Part shown: positions 12,601 to 27,600 of the stretch, one piece after another
How positions within the stretch are numbered: position 1 is the stretch's first letter
Layout of the letters: each line of letters starts with the position of its first letter
DNA from: Patiria miniata
Taxonomy: Eukaryota; Echinodermata; Asteroidea; Valvatida; Asterinidae
Assembly: GCF_015706575.1 (NCBI RefSeq)
Contig: NW_024037072.1
Coordinates: forward strand, 24,243,162-24,307,161
DNA: 64,000 nt
Direction of reading: 5' to 3'
Made by a program: the position numbers and the translations under genes
Notes under the pieces: generated by a model
Told to the model about the DNA's origin: nothing
The model's input: only the letters and a program-made list of their open reading frames with translations
Databases searched by the model: none

Positions 12601-15600
12601 AGGGGAAGTGGAAGAAGTCAAAAGACTGTCAGTGACTGATCAAACACTTGCTTCACGTCCTGTGATCTGGCAAGCCCAAGCACAACATACGCAAACAACT
12701 TAAGCGCGTCATGACAGTTAAAAAATGCCACGGCAAAAATCATCTGCAGCGGATGAGCACATGCGTTTGAATTTGGTCGAAGGTTGTTGCCACTCTCATT
12801 CAATGTTTAACAATGTACAGGAACTGGGGGTCAGTCATGTAATATTCTAAAAGCTTTGTACATGCGATACAAAACTGTGTTGACCTTTTTATAGTGCTCC
12901 CTCTTGTGGCATGGATTAACCAATTTGCGCCGGAGGCCGTGTATACACGCAAAAGTTTCCTGAAAGTCAGATCGGATGACTGAAAAACCCGCAACACCCG
13001 AGGCCGGAAAATATCTGTCAGCAAGCCACAGCCACCGACCGAGGCCCGAAATATGACTCTGCAGCCCCAGGGTGTTGGCTTCAACCCGCCTGGCATTGCG
13101 GTCGAGTGAATATTAAACCCATGCCTTAGTCCATTCTTGTCAAAATAAATCGGATCTCAACTGGTCAAAGAACAGATCACAAAGATACTATATGGACTTC
13201 AAACACAAGTACCCCCTCACTTGGTTACAAAGAGACAACTGGAAGATACTGAAATGACTGCTGTATGCCTGGGCTTCAAGAGAAGATAATGCAGGGTTGA
13301 TGCGCACTCAGAATAAAACAAATTGTGCATACATGTTTTTTGTTCCATACCAGTGCATACATGTTTTTTGTTCCATACCAGTGCATGCATGTAAATATGT
13401 GTCCCTCGATTAGGTACGCAGATACCATAATGGCTAGGTCTGCAAAAACCTACTTTTCAATTCAAATTAACAGCTTATGTACAATGTACATGTACAACAT
13501 CAAGAATCAATAATATATTAATTTGGACTAAAAAAATGTTGTGTTCAATTGTTCGTCCTTACATGGTCAGCCAGTTTCATCAAGTGCAGTTGGTTGGTCA
13601 CTAAGATGGCCGTACGTCCATTCTTTGATAGCAATCCCGCAATGCCCTGCTGCACAATATGGCGGCACACATGAGCGTCCAGGGCCGATAGTGGGTCATC
13701 CTGTGGCAAATAATTACAATTAACCTTTTAGTCTCTGTACCACACAAGACCAAAAATTGGATGAAAAGTCTGAAAGATGCTATTTCTTTTATACTGATAA
13801 TGTCTTTCTCTCAGATTTAATAGGTCTAAGTTCAGACAAAAGTCTGAAAAACCTCATGCCTGTTCAGAGTCCTGTCCACAGAAAACGAGTACATCAAGTT
13901 CACCTGTTGAAAATCAAATTCTATTTAGATCCACCTGAGTCGTTCCAATACCTTTTAGTTTTGCACAACACTGGAACATTAGTCTAAACCAGGGTTGCGT
14001 TCAATGCCTGCAAATGTTGCGCACGTTTGCGAACGTTTGTGTGGAACAGATTGTGCGCCATCAACGTTGGTGAATGTAGCAAAAATGTTTTCAAAATGGC
14101 TGACGCAACTTTAAATGTTACGCGCCGGGGCTCACATTTGCCCTGACAACAAACTATGTTGCTCAACAGATTTTATCGGGTAGGTTTATTAATGTTTTAC
14201 AGCTGTAGGATAATCCTTGAGAAACCCTCCACATGTTCTCAAGGATCACATACATCGCCTGCGAAACTTTACACTCACTAGACATTAATAACTCTTCAAA
14301 AATTTGGGAGGCTGCTTGCCACACAGTTTCACTGGGCGCCGCCATTTTGACAATGGAAGAGTACAGCCCACTGATCTCTATATAAAGACTGGATAGCTAA
14401 TAAAGAGCCGCACAATGAATGAATTTGACGCCATATTGGTGAGACCGGCTGGTGATCTACAAAGGACAAGTTGCCTTTTTTATAGACAGCATGATTTCTT
14501 TTGTAACGTCGCGGTTCACTTGACTTATATTTTGACCACCACCACTGACCAAGGTTAACTACAATTTTTCTAACGTCGTGGTTACTAAAATGCCGCAAAT
14601 ATCACTTTTTCGGCGTTTTGAAATAATAATCACCACGGAAATGTGTCCCTTTTAGAACATCATAATATGTGTACGTGACCAAAATGCGCGTCAACTGTTG
14701 ATACAACGCGTGCGTATTTACGCGTAGAACGTTCGTATTATACGCAGCCATCTTCGTGAGACCGGGGGCGAATTGGTCAATATGCAAAGTCTACTGTGTG
14801 AATGTTGTATGCATATCCGCTATCCAGTCTTTATATAGAGATCAGTGGTACAGCCTAAGGCCGCATATCAATGACTTGGCTAAGGCTTGCAATTACATAT
14901 GCCCCTATGGGAGCTGCTGAAGCCATAGACACGGGTTACGGCTGGCAATATATAGCCATGAAATTCAGATGCGGCTTAACTACAGAGGCAAGGCTTACCA
15001 TGATAACAGTAGTTTTGTTGGAATACAGTGCCCTGGCCAGACTGATCCTCTGTTTCTGGCCACCGCTGATGTTGATTCCCTTCTCTCCAATCTCGGTCCG
15101 ATCTCCAGCCGGAAACTGCTCCAAATCTGGCTGCAGTGCGCAGGCCGCTATCACCTCTTGGTATCTAAAGTAAGCCAAATAACAAAACCAGTCTCAAGAC
15201 TGGCTCATACTCAATGCAAATGCAATCCTGAATGCAAATTTGTGACGTCACATAAAGTTGAAAAACTTTCAATGCTGTCAGAATCCGCTGTTGTGTGCCG
15301 TGTCATTGTGTGTCGCCATCATGCCTTCAAATATCTGTGGTAAATTTAATGAAGCTGGTAAGCAAAGAATTTGGCTTAGTGAGTGCTTGTGCTAAGCAAT
15401 TATCAGCTACAAACCCTCTGAAGCTCAGTTGGTCCACTGTCCCAAACGTTGAGGTTCCCCCCGGTTCTTTTCAGAAACTCACAAACTCACCAAAGAGATT
15501 TGCCAGATCATGCAACTGCAAACTAACTTCCACTGCTTCATTCACCAAACCTTCAAATCTTATCTCACACAATATACATAATTAATTGTATTCTTTCATG

Positions 15601-18600
15601 AGTCCATATTCTTAACCCTATTATCTTCCCAAATCCTCTAAAATCCTCTTTGCAAAGAGAAGCATTTTTTCAGGACCGATGAGGCTATATTGCAAAAATG
15701 CGTGGCTGATTTGGAGGATGTACATGTACTGTGTCAAGGTCATTGGGCCGGACATTGTGTTGTTTATGCTCAGCCATGCAGAAATTGAGGCCTAAATTAT
15801 ACTTGAAATCCTCCGCACTGCTCCATGATGTCACTGGCTCTGCCTCAACATATTGACAGTGATTGCTGGAGGATTTTGCAGGATTGAGGCAGTGGTCACC
15901 CCTCCAAGGACCACGTTCAAGAAATAACGGAGGTTGTATGCAATTTTTACATGGAGGCAGTTGGGGGATTTTGCAGGACTGAGGTTGCATCCTGGCGAAA
16001 ATGCCTAGGGAGTAAGGGTTAAAGAAAAATGTTCCAACATGGGCCCAATTTCATAGCGCTGCTTAACAGCCGACTTTGTGCTTACCGAGCCTCCATCTAT
16101 TTCATAGGGACCGTTAAGCAGTAAGCACAGCAAAAGCAGGCTTAACCTCAGAAGAAAACTTTGCTTAAATCAGTGACGTAACAATAGAAATCTCCATGCG
16201 CGCGCAACTGTAAGCACAATTACGGCATGAAATAGTGCTTAAGCAGCAGCATGATTTTCTGCTATAGCAAGCACAACTTTTCTGCTTACTGTTAAGCAGT
16301 GCTATGAAATTGGGCCATGGTCTGGGCCCAATTTCATAGAGCTGCTTAACGGTAAGCAGAAAAGTTGTGCTTACTAAAGCAGAAAATCATGCTGCCGCTT
16401 AAGCACTATTTCATGCCGTGATTGTGCTTAAGGTTGCGCGCACATGGAGATTTCTATTGTAACGTCACTGATTTAAGCAAGGTTTTTTTATGTGCTTATA
16501 AGCGTGCTTTTGCTGTGCTTACTGTTAACCACGGATCCTACACACAAGGATTAACGACTCGGCCTCCTGCCCAATTTCACAGCGCTGCGTAACAGTAAGC
16601 AGAAAAGTTGTGCTTACTATAGCAGAAAATCATGCTGCTGCTTAAGCACTATTTCATGCCGTAATTGTGCTTACAGTTGCGCGCGCATGGAGATTCCTAT
16701 TGTTACGTCACTGATTTAAGCAAAGTTTTCTTCTGAGGTTAAGCCTGCTTTTGCTGTGCTTACCGCTTAACGGTCCCTATGAAACAGATGGAGGCTCGGT
16801 AAGCACAAAGTCAGCTGTTAAGCAGCGCTATGAAATTGGGCCCTGGATACACGAACATATGCTTAAATTAATAAATTACTCTGCTCGTCATGAAAACATG
16901 CTTTTGACTCTCTCATTAGCTACTTTCACTCAAACTTTCTTAAGGAAGTGTATGTATCCAGAGTTGAGACAAAAGATGATGATAACTGAAGTATGTATCG
17001 TACATTCATACATACCTTACGTCGTCCATGTTACAATCTAGGGTAATATTGTCTCTGACTGAAGCATTCATGATCCATGGTGTCTGAGCTGTATAGGCTA
17101 CATCGCTGAAATATAATCCACAAATAATGAGACATTTGAAAGATTTTCATGCAAACGGATTCACATACCCGTACATGTGCGCATAGTAACCATAATCAAT
17201 AATTCTGTCCTTGCAGCTTGCGCACTGTGCATGTACACACTGTACACTTGGTTATCAGGAACCAATGCAAAAAGTAATTGAAAATGGCAGCATCAGATGA
17301 AAACTTTGAATCTGCAGCTCTCTTGCATTGAAACACAAAAAAAACATTGCACAATCATGTTCAGTAATTTATAGCCGGTAAATCTAATCAAGCATGATTA
17401 ATTAGATTCACAGAGAACGTGAAAAATGGCAATTTACCGTGCGCTTCACACTATCACACTTCAACTATTCTCAAGACAAAATTTCAAAAGGGATTTTAAA
17501 CAAATTTTTGACAGCCCCAAAAATTCTGACAAATTCATCGGCACAAGGCAGTAAACATTAGTATTGACCTAACTTGGTCAGCGGTGCATGTATTTCGAAA
17601 TAGGCCATATAGGGTACAAACAGCTGGGAATCCCAGGCTTCCAACCATATGGTATATATTAAAGTGGGAGGGGGCACAATTTCTGTTAACTCATTAAACA
17701 TGGTCACTTATAGGACTAACAAATTTCTAGTTTTTTGTGGGGGGGGGGGGGTGTTTTTTACGGGTCCCCCCACGCCCAACTTGGCTAGCCACTATCAACA
17801 TATTGTTTTAATTCAGAAATTAAAGTTTTACGACATTTACATTTTATATTGAAGTGAGGTTGCTGAATTGCTTCAATGAACATGAATTTTCAAACAATTT
17901 GTTACCAAAATGGCGTAATAAATCTGTGTAATAAATTCGCTCCTCATTTGTTTACAAATACAGGTCGTTACCTGTCTTGTAAATTAATGTGGCCGCTCAG
18001 CGTTGTCATCTCGCCAAGCATGGCGCTGAGAAGGGATGACTTGCCACTTCCCACGCTACCAATAATGACTGTCAGCTTGCCTGAAAATATATCACAGGTT
18101 AAGGTCAGAGGTCACGGAAACAGTGCTGCAGGGAAGTGGAGGAAATTTAATTCCCACCCTCCTTCACTCTTTTCTGCAGGGTTCCGAACACTTTATGAAA
18201 ACAAAATTCCTTGAGTTTTTCCAGATACTTCACTGAGAAATATCTTCACTTTAAGAAGGCTGCTGGAAAGTCAAGAGGCACGAGTAGCACAGCCTATTGT
18301 TGTTGTCTGGAGAAATGTTTGATATTCAAATTGCATAAACACTGAAAAAGCCACACAGTTGTGAATTTCTAAACGCTCGAGGACAATGCTTTGTGTTTCC
18401 CTTTGTCCCTGTTATATAACACTCTCCCAGAGACTATAAGCACATAACCATACCATCGAGGACCATTTTCAACAAGACACAACGCTCGAGGAATGACAGG
18501 ATCTTTTGTTCTCCCTTTGTGTGTCTGTCCTCTATCGTAAAGCCATACATTTACACCATAGCCAGTCAGTCAATGGACACAGCTTGGACACATGGCACAA

Positions 18601-21600
18601 GCAACAAGATGCACATACGCCAAACTCCTGAAAAGCTTTCCCTTCTGGGTATCTGTCTTATTTTTGGTGTTTTCCCAAATTCTCTTGTCCAACTTGTCTT
18701 TCATTTTAAAAGTGTTTTTGAACAGTGGAAACACCAACGGTTGCAGGAAATTTTTTAAATGGCGGCCATCTTGAAAAAAATAAAAATAAAAAATAAAAAG
18801 CCCCTCTTCCTCCTTTTTTTCAAAAACCCGGACGAGAAACATGTTTTTTTTTTATTTGGCCTAATTAACATCATCACGTTACGTGAATACCTACCACTTG
18901 GTATGTTAACACTGATGTCATGTAGAACAGCATCAGACTCTGAGTCCCATGAGAAAGTGCCATGTTTAATCTGAAATGAAAAAAAGGTGACACAATCTGT
19001 TAAAAAGGTGATTGCCCCTTCTAGATTTCGCCCTTAAATTTCAACAGGTGACGTGTTTGACAGTAGCAACACGTATCTCCCAATTATATCGTACAACAAA
19101 ATGTCTGACTCACAAAACCTGTTTTCTTGCACAGAGACTGATCAGCACATTAGCACAGCAAAGATACTTCAGATGAAAAATCGTTTTAAGTGGTTTTAGC
19201 ATTCAATTATGTATAGGTGATGTATAAATAATATGTGATGCGATCAAGCTGAATGAGTCGTTTGTCAGGAATTTCTATTTGGGGATACAGGCCAAAATAG
19301 GGCTACTTCATCGCATCACTTCATCACATCTCGATCTTGGTGTTCCGACTTCCATAATTTTTAAACTAAAGATGGTACCAGCATGCGGTTTTACGGCAGT
19401 AATGCTGAGATTGTGCTCTTTTCAAATCTGTAACAATTTTTTTTTTGACCAGGGTCGACAAACGACTCATGTAACTTGATCGCATCACATATATCAAAAT
19501 TATTGTACTGTACTGGCCACAGGATTTTGTTTTCTGAACATCGCAAGTATTAGAAGACTTTGGGTATAAATGTTGCTTGGCCTATGGACGTGCTTGCCTC
19601 ATTCCCCCATTGTCCAATGGCACAGGCCTGGAAATAAGCTCAAACAAAATATGTCAATTCTTTCAGGAAGTGACTGGCCTGAATTAAATCAGGGCTAAGC
19701 GAACTGACGTTATACATTTTTCAAATTGTTGTTGATCACTTCCGGTGTGGAAAGGAAAGCCACTGTGGCAGATGGAGTTGAAAAGCCTCTTGTTTTTGTC
19801 TCCCTTGTTGGTGTTTTGCGACACTGGGGAAAGACAACATTTGACCGTATGCTACAGTACCTTCACTGCTACTCCCGACTGCAAATGCTCTGTGGATATT
19901 CCGCCATTACCATTCCTTCCAAGTACTTCTAGTTGCAGTCCGTTCCCATTGACTGCTCCACTGTTGGATTCCGATCTCTCATTGGTCCCAAGAGGTGTCC
20001 CACCAGATGCTGGAGATCCACCCAGGGGCTTAAACTTGACTTCTAAATCCTGCCATGTTAAAAGTGAAAGTCAAAAAGAAAAATATGTTGCGCCTAACAT
20101 CTTCATACATGGAATTCCTGTTTTTTTGCCATGTCTAATTGGCTCATTCTTAGAACTTGTTACCTTTATATGCAAACCACGTAACTTTATGTATCTTTCT
20201 GATGTACATTTTTACAGAGGGATTTGTGATAAGTTCATTTCAAGATGAGATTCCAAGTCAAACAATATTGAATTTTGGCAATTTAATGAGCAGATTTCTC
20301 CACTTTTAGCATGCACAAAATTCCTACTTTCTTCTTTCCATACGAATATCCCTTTTGCTGACTAAACTGTTTATAAATACAATTGTAACACCTCATCCAC
20401 AGATTCTGTGTCTTGATTGGTCGAGAGCGAGTCACATGATACTTTCTATTGCTATCTTTCTGTGCACGGCCAAAAGTACTAGACCTGTAGCAACCAAAGT
20501 ACTATACCATTAGCAACTAAAGTACTATATCCACGGTGCAGTATTTGTGTGCAAATGCATGCTGGTGTGCGCGTTGCGCGTAGCGCATTTTGTTCCAAAG
20601 AGAGTGCGCCGCAGAGTTGGGGTCAAACATTTCGTGAAGGGGTAGTTTGGAAGAGAGAAATACATTTTCCACCAATTTTGTATTGAAATTGAAGTTTATT
20701 TCAACTGTGCTCAGTTTTAAATAATTTAAAATATTAAAACCAAGCAGAATCTGTGGGTGAAGTGTTATAAAACAAATATTGAATGCTTTATCTCGTGGTG
20801 AAGTAAAACTAGCCTCCCTCGGTGATCCATGGAGCATTCTATTTTCCCTCGGCTACGCCTCGGGAAAATAGAATGTCCAATGGATAACCTCGGGAGGCTA
20901 GTTTTACTACACCACTCGAAGCCTTCAATATTTGTACATTATACTGAGCAGTGGCGACTGAAGAAGAACTATAGGGAATGACCACAATACGGAATTGTTC
21001 CTTTTTTGGACCCCACTGTGTTTGTCGAGGAGAGGCTCGATCTAATCACTGACGGCTACACTAACTGGACTGGCTGCTACACATTGGTTTGGCCATCTGT
21101 GATCTCAAAAACCTCATGCCAGAACATACATTCATATCGTTCGCCAGGGTAACTCGTTCCACTTAAAACATAAATTTCCCTTACGATCAATTATCCTCTG
21201 GATGTTGGCTAGTCCTCGGTATACACAATGTATGACTGCCTAAATCTCAAAGGATGGTCAGAAAAAAAAAGAGTTTTTAGTTTTGCCATCTTAACTTCGA
21301 AAAAAATCCATACCACCCATTCATTAAAAACTTGCGTTCCCTGCAAGTGTGTCATGGGTGACCCAATATGGCAGACGGTGGCTTCAAGACCAATCTAATT
21401 AGTATAGAGGTCAGTGGTTCCAACTCACATCATGTGTGGCATCTCTGCAAGTTTGGCGACTTGTGCCGGCCGGCCCCTCGACTTCTGTACTCATCAGGAA
21501 TGCCTGCAGCCTGTGCGTGCTGATGACGCCGGTCACCATATACGAGATGTAAAACGGGAAGTAGAAGAGAGAACTCTCAAACAGATAGAAGAGAGACAGT

Positions 21601-24600
21601 GCTGGTAGGGCCACCTCAGGAGTCAGCGCTTGGCCAGACAGGAGAGTGTAGGTCCCAAAGGACTGATGGTAGTAAGACCAAGGAAAAATGAGTTTATAAC
21701 GTTTACATTTTATGGGATTAAGGACAATATATCTGACCTGTTCTGTCAAAAGCAGATGCTTGTGGGCAGAGGTTGAAATTGATTTAGGGTCAAAAAATGC
21801 TAAGGGGGTGATTTTTTTTATTTTCTAATTGTTGCATATTTGTGATCTTGAACATGGCTAAAATATACTATAAATGTTTGAAACCCTAATTTGAACTCTA
21901 AATATAGTACTTTCGATGATTTGTTAAGGTACATCAGTTAAAGAAATGTCACTTGAAACAGGTCGTAAAATAGACCCTGAACTTTAACTGCGATTTTCTC
22001 CGTTTTCTACTTTTCGACGTGATGAACTTCAAAATAGCATACTTTGCCCAGGAATGACCGCTTTCAAAAACTAAACCACCTATTAAAAGGAAAATGTACA
22101 TATTTTTTAAAATATGTAAAAATCTCATTTTTGACTTGATGCCCAGAAACGTCTGATCTTGACAGGTCACATATAACATATTCAACCTTGCTTTTAATTC
22201 AATTATGTTTCAGATACACGCTGTCCGTAAATTGAACGTTAAAATTAACTTTTGCACGGGATTCAGGACTTTAATACCTAGCCTCCATCTTGGCTCAATA
22301 GGTCTCGTTCAAATGATGTCATTTCCTACAGACCATCCACGTGCATCGACATTTTGAGCGTCAACTTGCATAACGCGCATCGGCTGCGTCGTATTTCGAA
22401 CACATTTCGAGCAACAAGCGCTCGTGTTTGGAACATTTTCAACACTGCGCAATGCTTGCTTGATTGTGTAAAATACGCAGTTGCAGTTCTCCTACAGAGA
22501 TGGCCGTCATTGAACGAGCCCTATTACGTTTTTAATTATTTGCGACCCGACAGGGAAGACTGGTTTCTGTCTCCCTTTCAGAAACAGTAATGTGGGGACA
22601 GGAACCAATCTACTGGCAGAGCGGATCTCAACTCAATGTAAGTGGGTTTTTTTATGGATTGCAGATGCCCAAAATAGAAAACAAAACCTTGAAAAGTTGT
22701 CATGAGAAAAAACAATCAAATGTGTTGAAGAGCATGGACAGTGCATCATGCATAAAAGCAAGAAGCCACTGTAACTATCTAGTTTACATCGGGTGACTGA
22801 TAAGACTTTTAGGGTTTGCATGGTGGACATGATCAATGAATGGGAGGTTTGCGGTAACACCATGTGAATGATATCTCTGTGTGAGTTGTGTGGTTCTGCA
22901 GGGTTCGACCTTAACTTTTTTGTTCACTAGCCAGCCAGGCTACTGAAACAGACTGTTAACTAGCTCGCGGGCATTTTCACTTGCCGCATGTTTTTTGTTT
23001 TCTTCCTATCCTTCCATCTTGGCTGTATATGCCAATAATTTTTGACTCGCCAGCCGGGCTACTTAAGGAATAGTTTGACTAGCCCGCCGCTGTTCTGACT
23101 AGCATTTGGCTAGCGGGCTACTGCTAATTTCGAACCCTGTTCTGAGAAGAACCAGTTGGCAAAAGCACACAACTCTCTAAGAGATATCATTCACATGGTG
23201 TTACCGCAAACCTCCCATTCAATGAACTGGTGTTCGGTCACTGCTTGATCTTGCACCTTATCTGGAAAATTAATTGGCTCCATAAAAATCGAACTATTTT
23301 GTATCATCCCATGGACGGATCCAGGAAGTTTTGCTGGGAAGGGGGGGTTCAGGACCATCAGATTTGTTAATGTCCAAATGTTGCAGACAAACTGACATAT
23401 AGATAATTATTATTTCTATAATTGTTGGAATTTTTTTTTTTTGGTCAGAGCAGGGGGCAACTCCAGCCCAATGGATCCGCGCCTGCATAGAGAAAACAAC
23501 TAAAACATATCTACACAATATCTATCCTATCAAAAGCTACATGTGCATTTGAAGAAGTCCTCAATTTCAATATCAAATATAAAAAAGCATCATCAAGACT
23601 ATAGTGATTCCTCAGTAATGGAGGGCCAAGAGTAAAGAACTTTACAAAGACAACAAATGTAAACTTACAACCAGGGTGATAAGAATTGGTCCTGCTGAGG
23701 CTATTGTGGCTGTCAGAAAAGAAAAGAAAATATTGGATAAAATAACAAAAAGGGCAAGGAGAAATCTACCAAACAAAATGAGTAATCTACCTGTCTACCT
23801 CAGCATTTTGTCAGACTCACATTTTTTAAAAATATTGACCCCTCTCATACATGTCATAGACAGCCACATCACAGGAAAATCACAACTGCGAGTTTAACGC
23901 CATCAAGTGCGTGTGTGCAACATGCTCTAAACAGGCGCGGATGTTGCTCGAAAATTCTTCCAAATACAGCGCAGTTGATGCACGTCACAAACATTTGACG
24001 CCCAAATGCCGATGCACGTGACAATATGTCGGAAGTGATGTCATTTGAGAGAGACCTGTCAGAACGTTATGAAAGTGGCAAGCAAACTTTTTGGAAATGG
24101 CTATTGAAAAAAATGGGAGAGAGAATAAAGATTATCAACTTACTGGTCAAGGCGAAGCAAATACTTCTGACAAGATTGGCCAAGAGCTCTTGCTTCCTGA
24201 CGGACTCAACAGTGTGACAGAAAACATCTTCCCAACCATACATCTTGACCAGCTTTATTGCCTGCACCAACTCTTTAGAGTACTTCAGGCGACTATCGGA
24301 GAAAAGCTGTATGCACGTAATGAAAACAAAGTTAAAAAGGGCTAGGCTTTTAGCTGAGTTGGACACCCAAAAGTCTCAGTTAACCCTAACCTTCCTAAAT
24401 CCTCCAAAATCCTCTTTGCAAAATGGAGGATTTTTGCAGGATGGAGGCTATATGGCAAAAATGTGCGGCTGATTTTGGAGGATGCACTGTGTCAAGGGTC
24501 TTGGGCCAGACCTTGTGTTGTTTAAGCTCAGCCATACTTGAAATTTCGGCCTAGATTATACTTGAAATCCTCCGCACTGCTCCAGGATGTCACTGGCTCT

Positions 24601-27600
24601 GCCTAAGCACATTGACAGTGATTGCCGAAGTATTTTGCAGGATTGAGGCAGTCGTCACCCTTCCAAGGACCTCATTCAAGAAATAACGGAGGATTTCGCA
24701 GGTTTGAGGTTGCATTCTAGCAAAAATGCCGAGGGAGTTACGTTCCATCCTGAAAAATAGGAAGGCACATGCAGGTTTTTCCACAACCCCCTTCATGTCA
24801 CTTCTAAACTCACTATGGCCGAGCACGGAAAACACATTTTAGAAACCGCAGTTTGCCGAAGCAGTGCACATTTTTCATCATCATGGTACATCTCGAAATG
24901 AGTTGATACACGGATAACAAAGAAACAGACTATTGATAAGATGAATTTTGTGTCGGGGTGATGTAAATCAAATTCGGTTTTTCCCTTCACTGATGTTTAA
25001 ACCCTGTATACTCAGTGTGTTACCTCCCGAGTGAAAGTTGGAAAAAATCACTCATGTGGGACTCAAACCCATGACCTCTTGCTTTCTAGTGCAGACGTCT
25101 TACCACTTGACCACCAAGCTACGGGATCGGTTGGCTGGTTCCGATCTGATGTACATAGCAGCAGGTACCCCATTAACTATGAAATTTTACGTCGGCGTGA
25201 TGTAAATCAAATTCGGTTTTTCCCTTCACCGATGTATAAACCCTGTATACCCAGTGTGTAACCTCCCGGGTGAAAGTTGGAAAAAATCACTCGGGTGGGA
25301 CTCGAACCCACTGCTATATTCAATGTGACTGTGGCTGCGTCTGAATGACACGGCTATGGCTGGCTACAATGAGTGGCTGAATCCACTTTCCACATGTGTG
25401 TTAATGACAGCCATAGCCACGTAATTTGAATGCAGCCTTACTATGAACTTACCAGTGCTTTCTTCTGGAATTTGGACATGCCTCTGCCAGCGAGAGCAGT
25501 CAGAGGCATCACTAGGAAGAGCGAGGCAGCACCTATCAGTGCTGAGAAACCAAGGAGGAGATACAGCAGCACCATGGTGATCGTAATCTGATGTCAAAGG
25601 TCAAACAAATTCTGGTTACCGTTGAGAACAAAGAGTCTATAGAAAAGGGGGTTGGTGTGGTAAGTTGGCCCCTGTGCTCATGCCTGATTGAATCAATTCT
25701 GAGGCAAGTCACAGTATGTTGACGTCGTCAGATGTGTCACAGCCCCTAATGTGGTGCACTTCCATTTTCGACCCAAGCACCTTGCCAGATTAAAGGTTCT
25801 ACCCGAAATTTCACAGGAAGTGTAAGTCCGCCGAGTTTAAATATCTCTTCTTGAAAAATCTTGATTTTAAACACTTTTTATAATACATGTAGTTACACTG
25901 GGAAAAGGTATTCTGATGCAATTCTCCTACTTCCAATGGAGTGTATAGCGTACCTTTTAATATGCGCCGAAAAAGAAAAACCTCTGACAAACATGTAGTT
26001 GCATGAGTGAGTGAAAATCACAATCTTTTTGTCAACTTTAGAAAATTCCTGCGGGTCGTATCAGTTCTGGTCGGTTTTCCCTTCAATTTGTGTTGGGTCA
26101 GGTATTCTGTTTCGATTAGTTTGGCCTGGTCAACCTGACCTGATGCACAACATTAGTCTGCATGAGGAACTTTGGGAAAAAGTGCACCACGTTATAGAGG
26201 ACTCCACTATAACAAACATTAGGTGTCTGTCATGAACGTTGGAACTTACCGATAAAACTGTGGCCAGTATCGAGTGGAACTCCCTGAACATTTGTTGAAG
26301 GTTAGCAGGGTCGATGGACATGAAGTTGATGAGCTTTCCCGCCGTGTTGCCGCCGTTGGAGCCCCCTCCAAGTGACAGACGCAGGGATTTATCATACACC
26401 ATACCCTGTTGGTTAAACCACCACATGTACATGAGTGTCATAATAATCAGATGTAACAATGCACTACTTTGCTGCTCATGCCATGTTGATTGCATGTCGA
26501 TTATGAAAACAGTTTTTTTCCCTGTGATGTTTATCATCATTTGGGCCAACCCAGAACAGACTGGACAACGGCCTTAAAAAAAAACCCGACATGATGGGCA
26601 CTTTGTCTTCCACCTCTAGATGGCTCTGGTTCGATTCAAATTGGGATCACTCTTCTGCCTGAGTTTAAAGCCCCTTGAGTAATAACTCTGGTATGTAACA
26701 CAAATCACAATTTGCAAATCCTTTCCAAAACTGTCTTACAACTGTTCTAAACGCTGTGCTACTGCTGTGCTGAACTCAATTAATGTGCATTTATTTTTTT
26801 TAAATTCAGCACAGCGTATAGAACAGCATTGAGAATCATTTGGCTGGCAAAGTGGGTTCAGCACGGCACCGTCCTTTGACTGGACGGGGTCTGCCGACTG
26901 CGGTAGCACCCTTTGTGAATAGAAAACGTCGAGTTAACTACGAAATGTAGCTGTTTTCAGAACCACACAAACTCATCAGGGGCCAATTTCATAGAGCTGC
27001 TTAAGCACAAAATTTGCTGAAGCACCAAAAAACCAGCTTAATATAATCAGGTTACCCGTCAAAACTCCACTCGATTTTTATGCTAAGTAAACGATACATG
27101 TAGCTAAATACCAGTCACAAGCAATGTACATGTACATTGCATGGCATTTGGGCCGGTAACCTGATTATATTAAGCAACCTTTTTTGTGCTTAAGCAAATT
27201 TTGTGCATAAGCAGCTCTATGAAATTGGCCCCGGCCTTAACCAATCGTCTGTTGTAAAAAATGTTGAGCACTACAGAGTGTCTTGAAATGGGCCAAAGAG
27301 TATTGAAGGGAAGGCCATTAGGGGGTGCCATAGGTTGTGATTAAAAAAATTAAAGTAAAAAGTTACAATTTAGAGTTACAAAGGTAACTACCTGAATGGC
27401 TATTCTTGTATGAATGGCTTGTACAGTCAAGTAGTACTGCACTGACCGGATGCATAAGACGTGGGTAACCTTGGCAACAAAGAGGATAAAGAGGAGGATG
27501 TAGCCGTTTGAGAAGAACTCACTAACTGTGATGAAATGCTGCTCCTCCTGTTAATGAGAGAAAATAATCGTCAAACTGTCTTAGTAAAGTTGCAAGTTAA

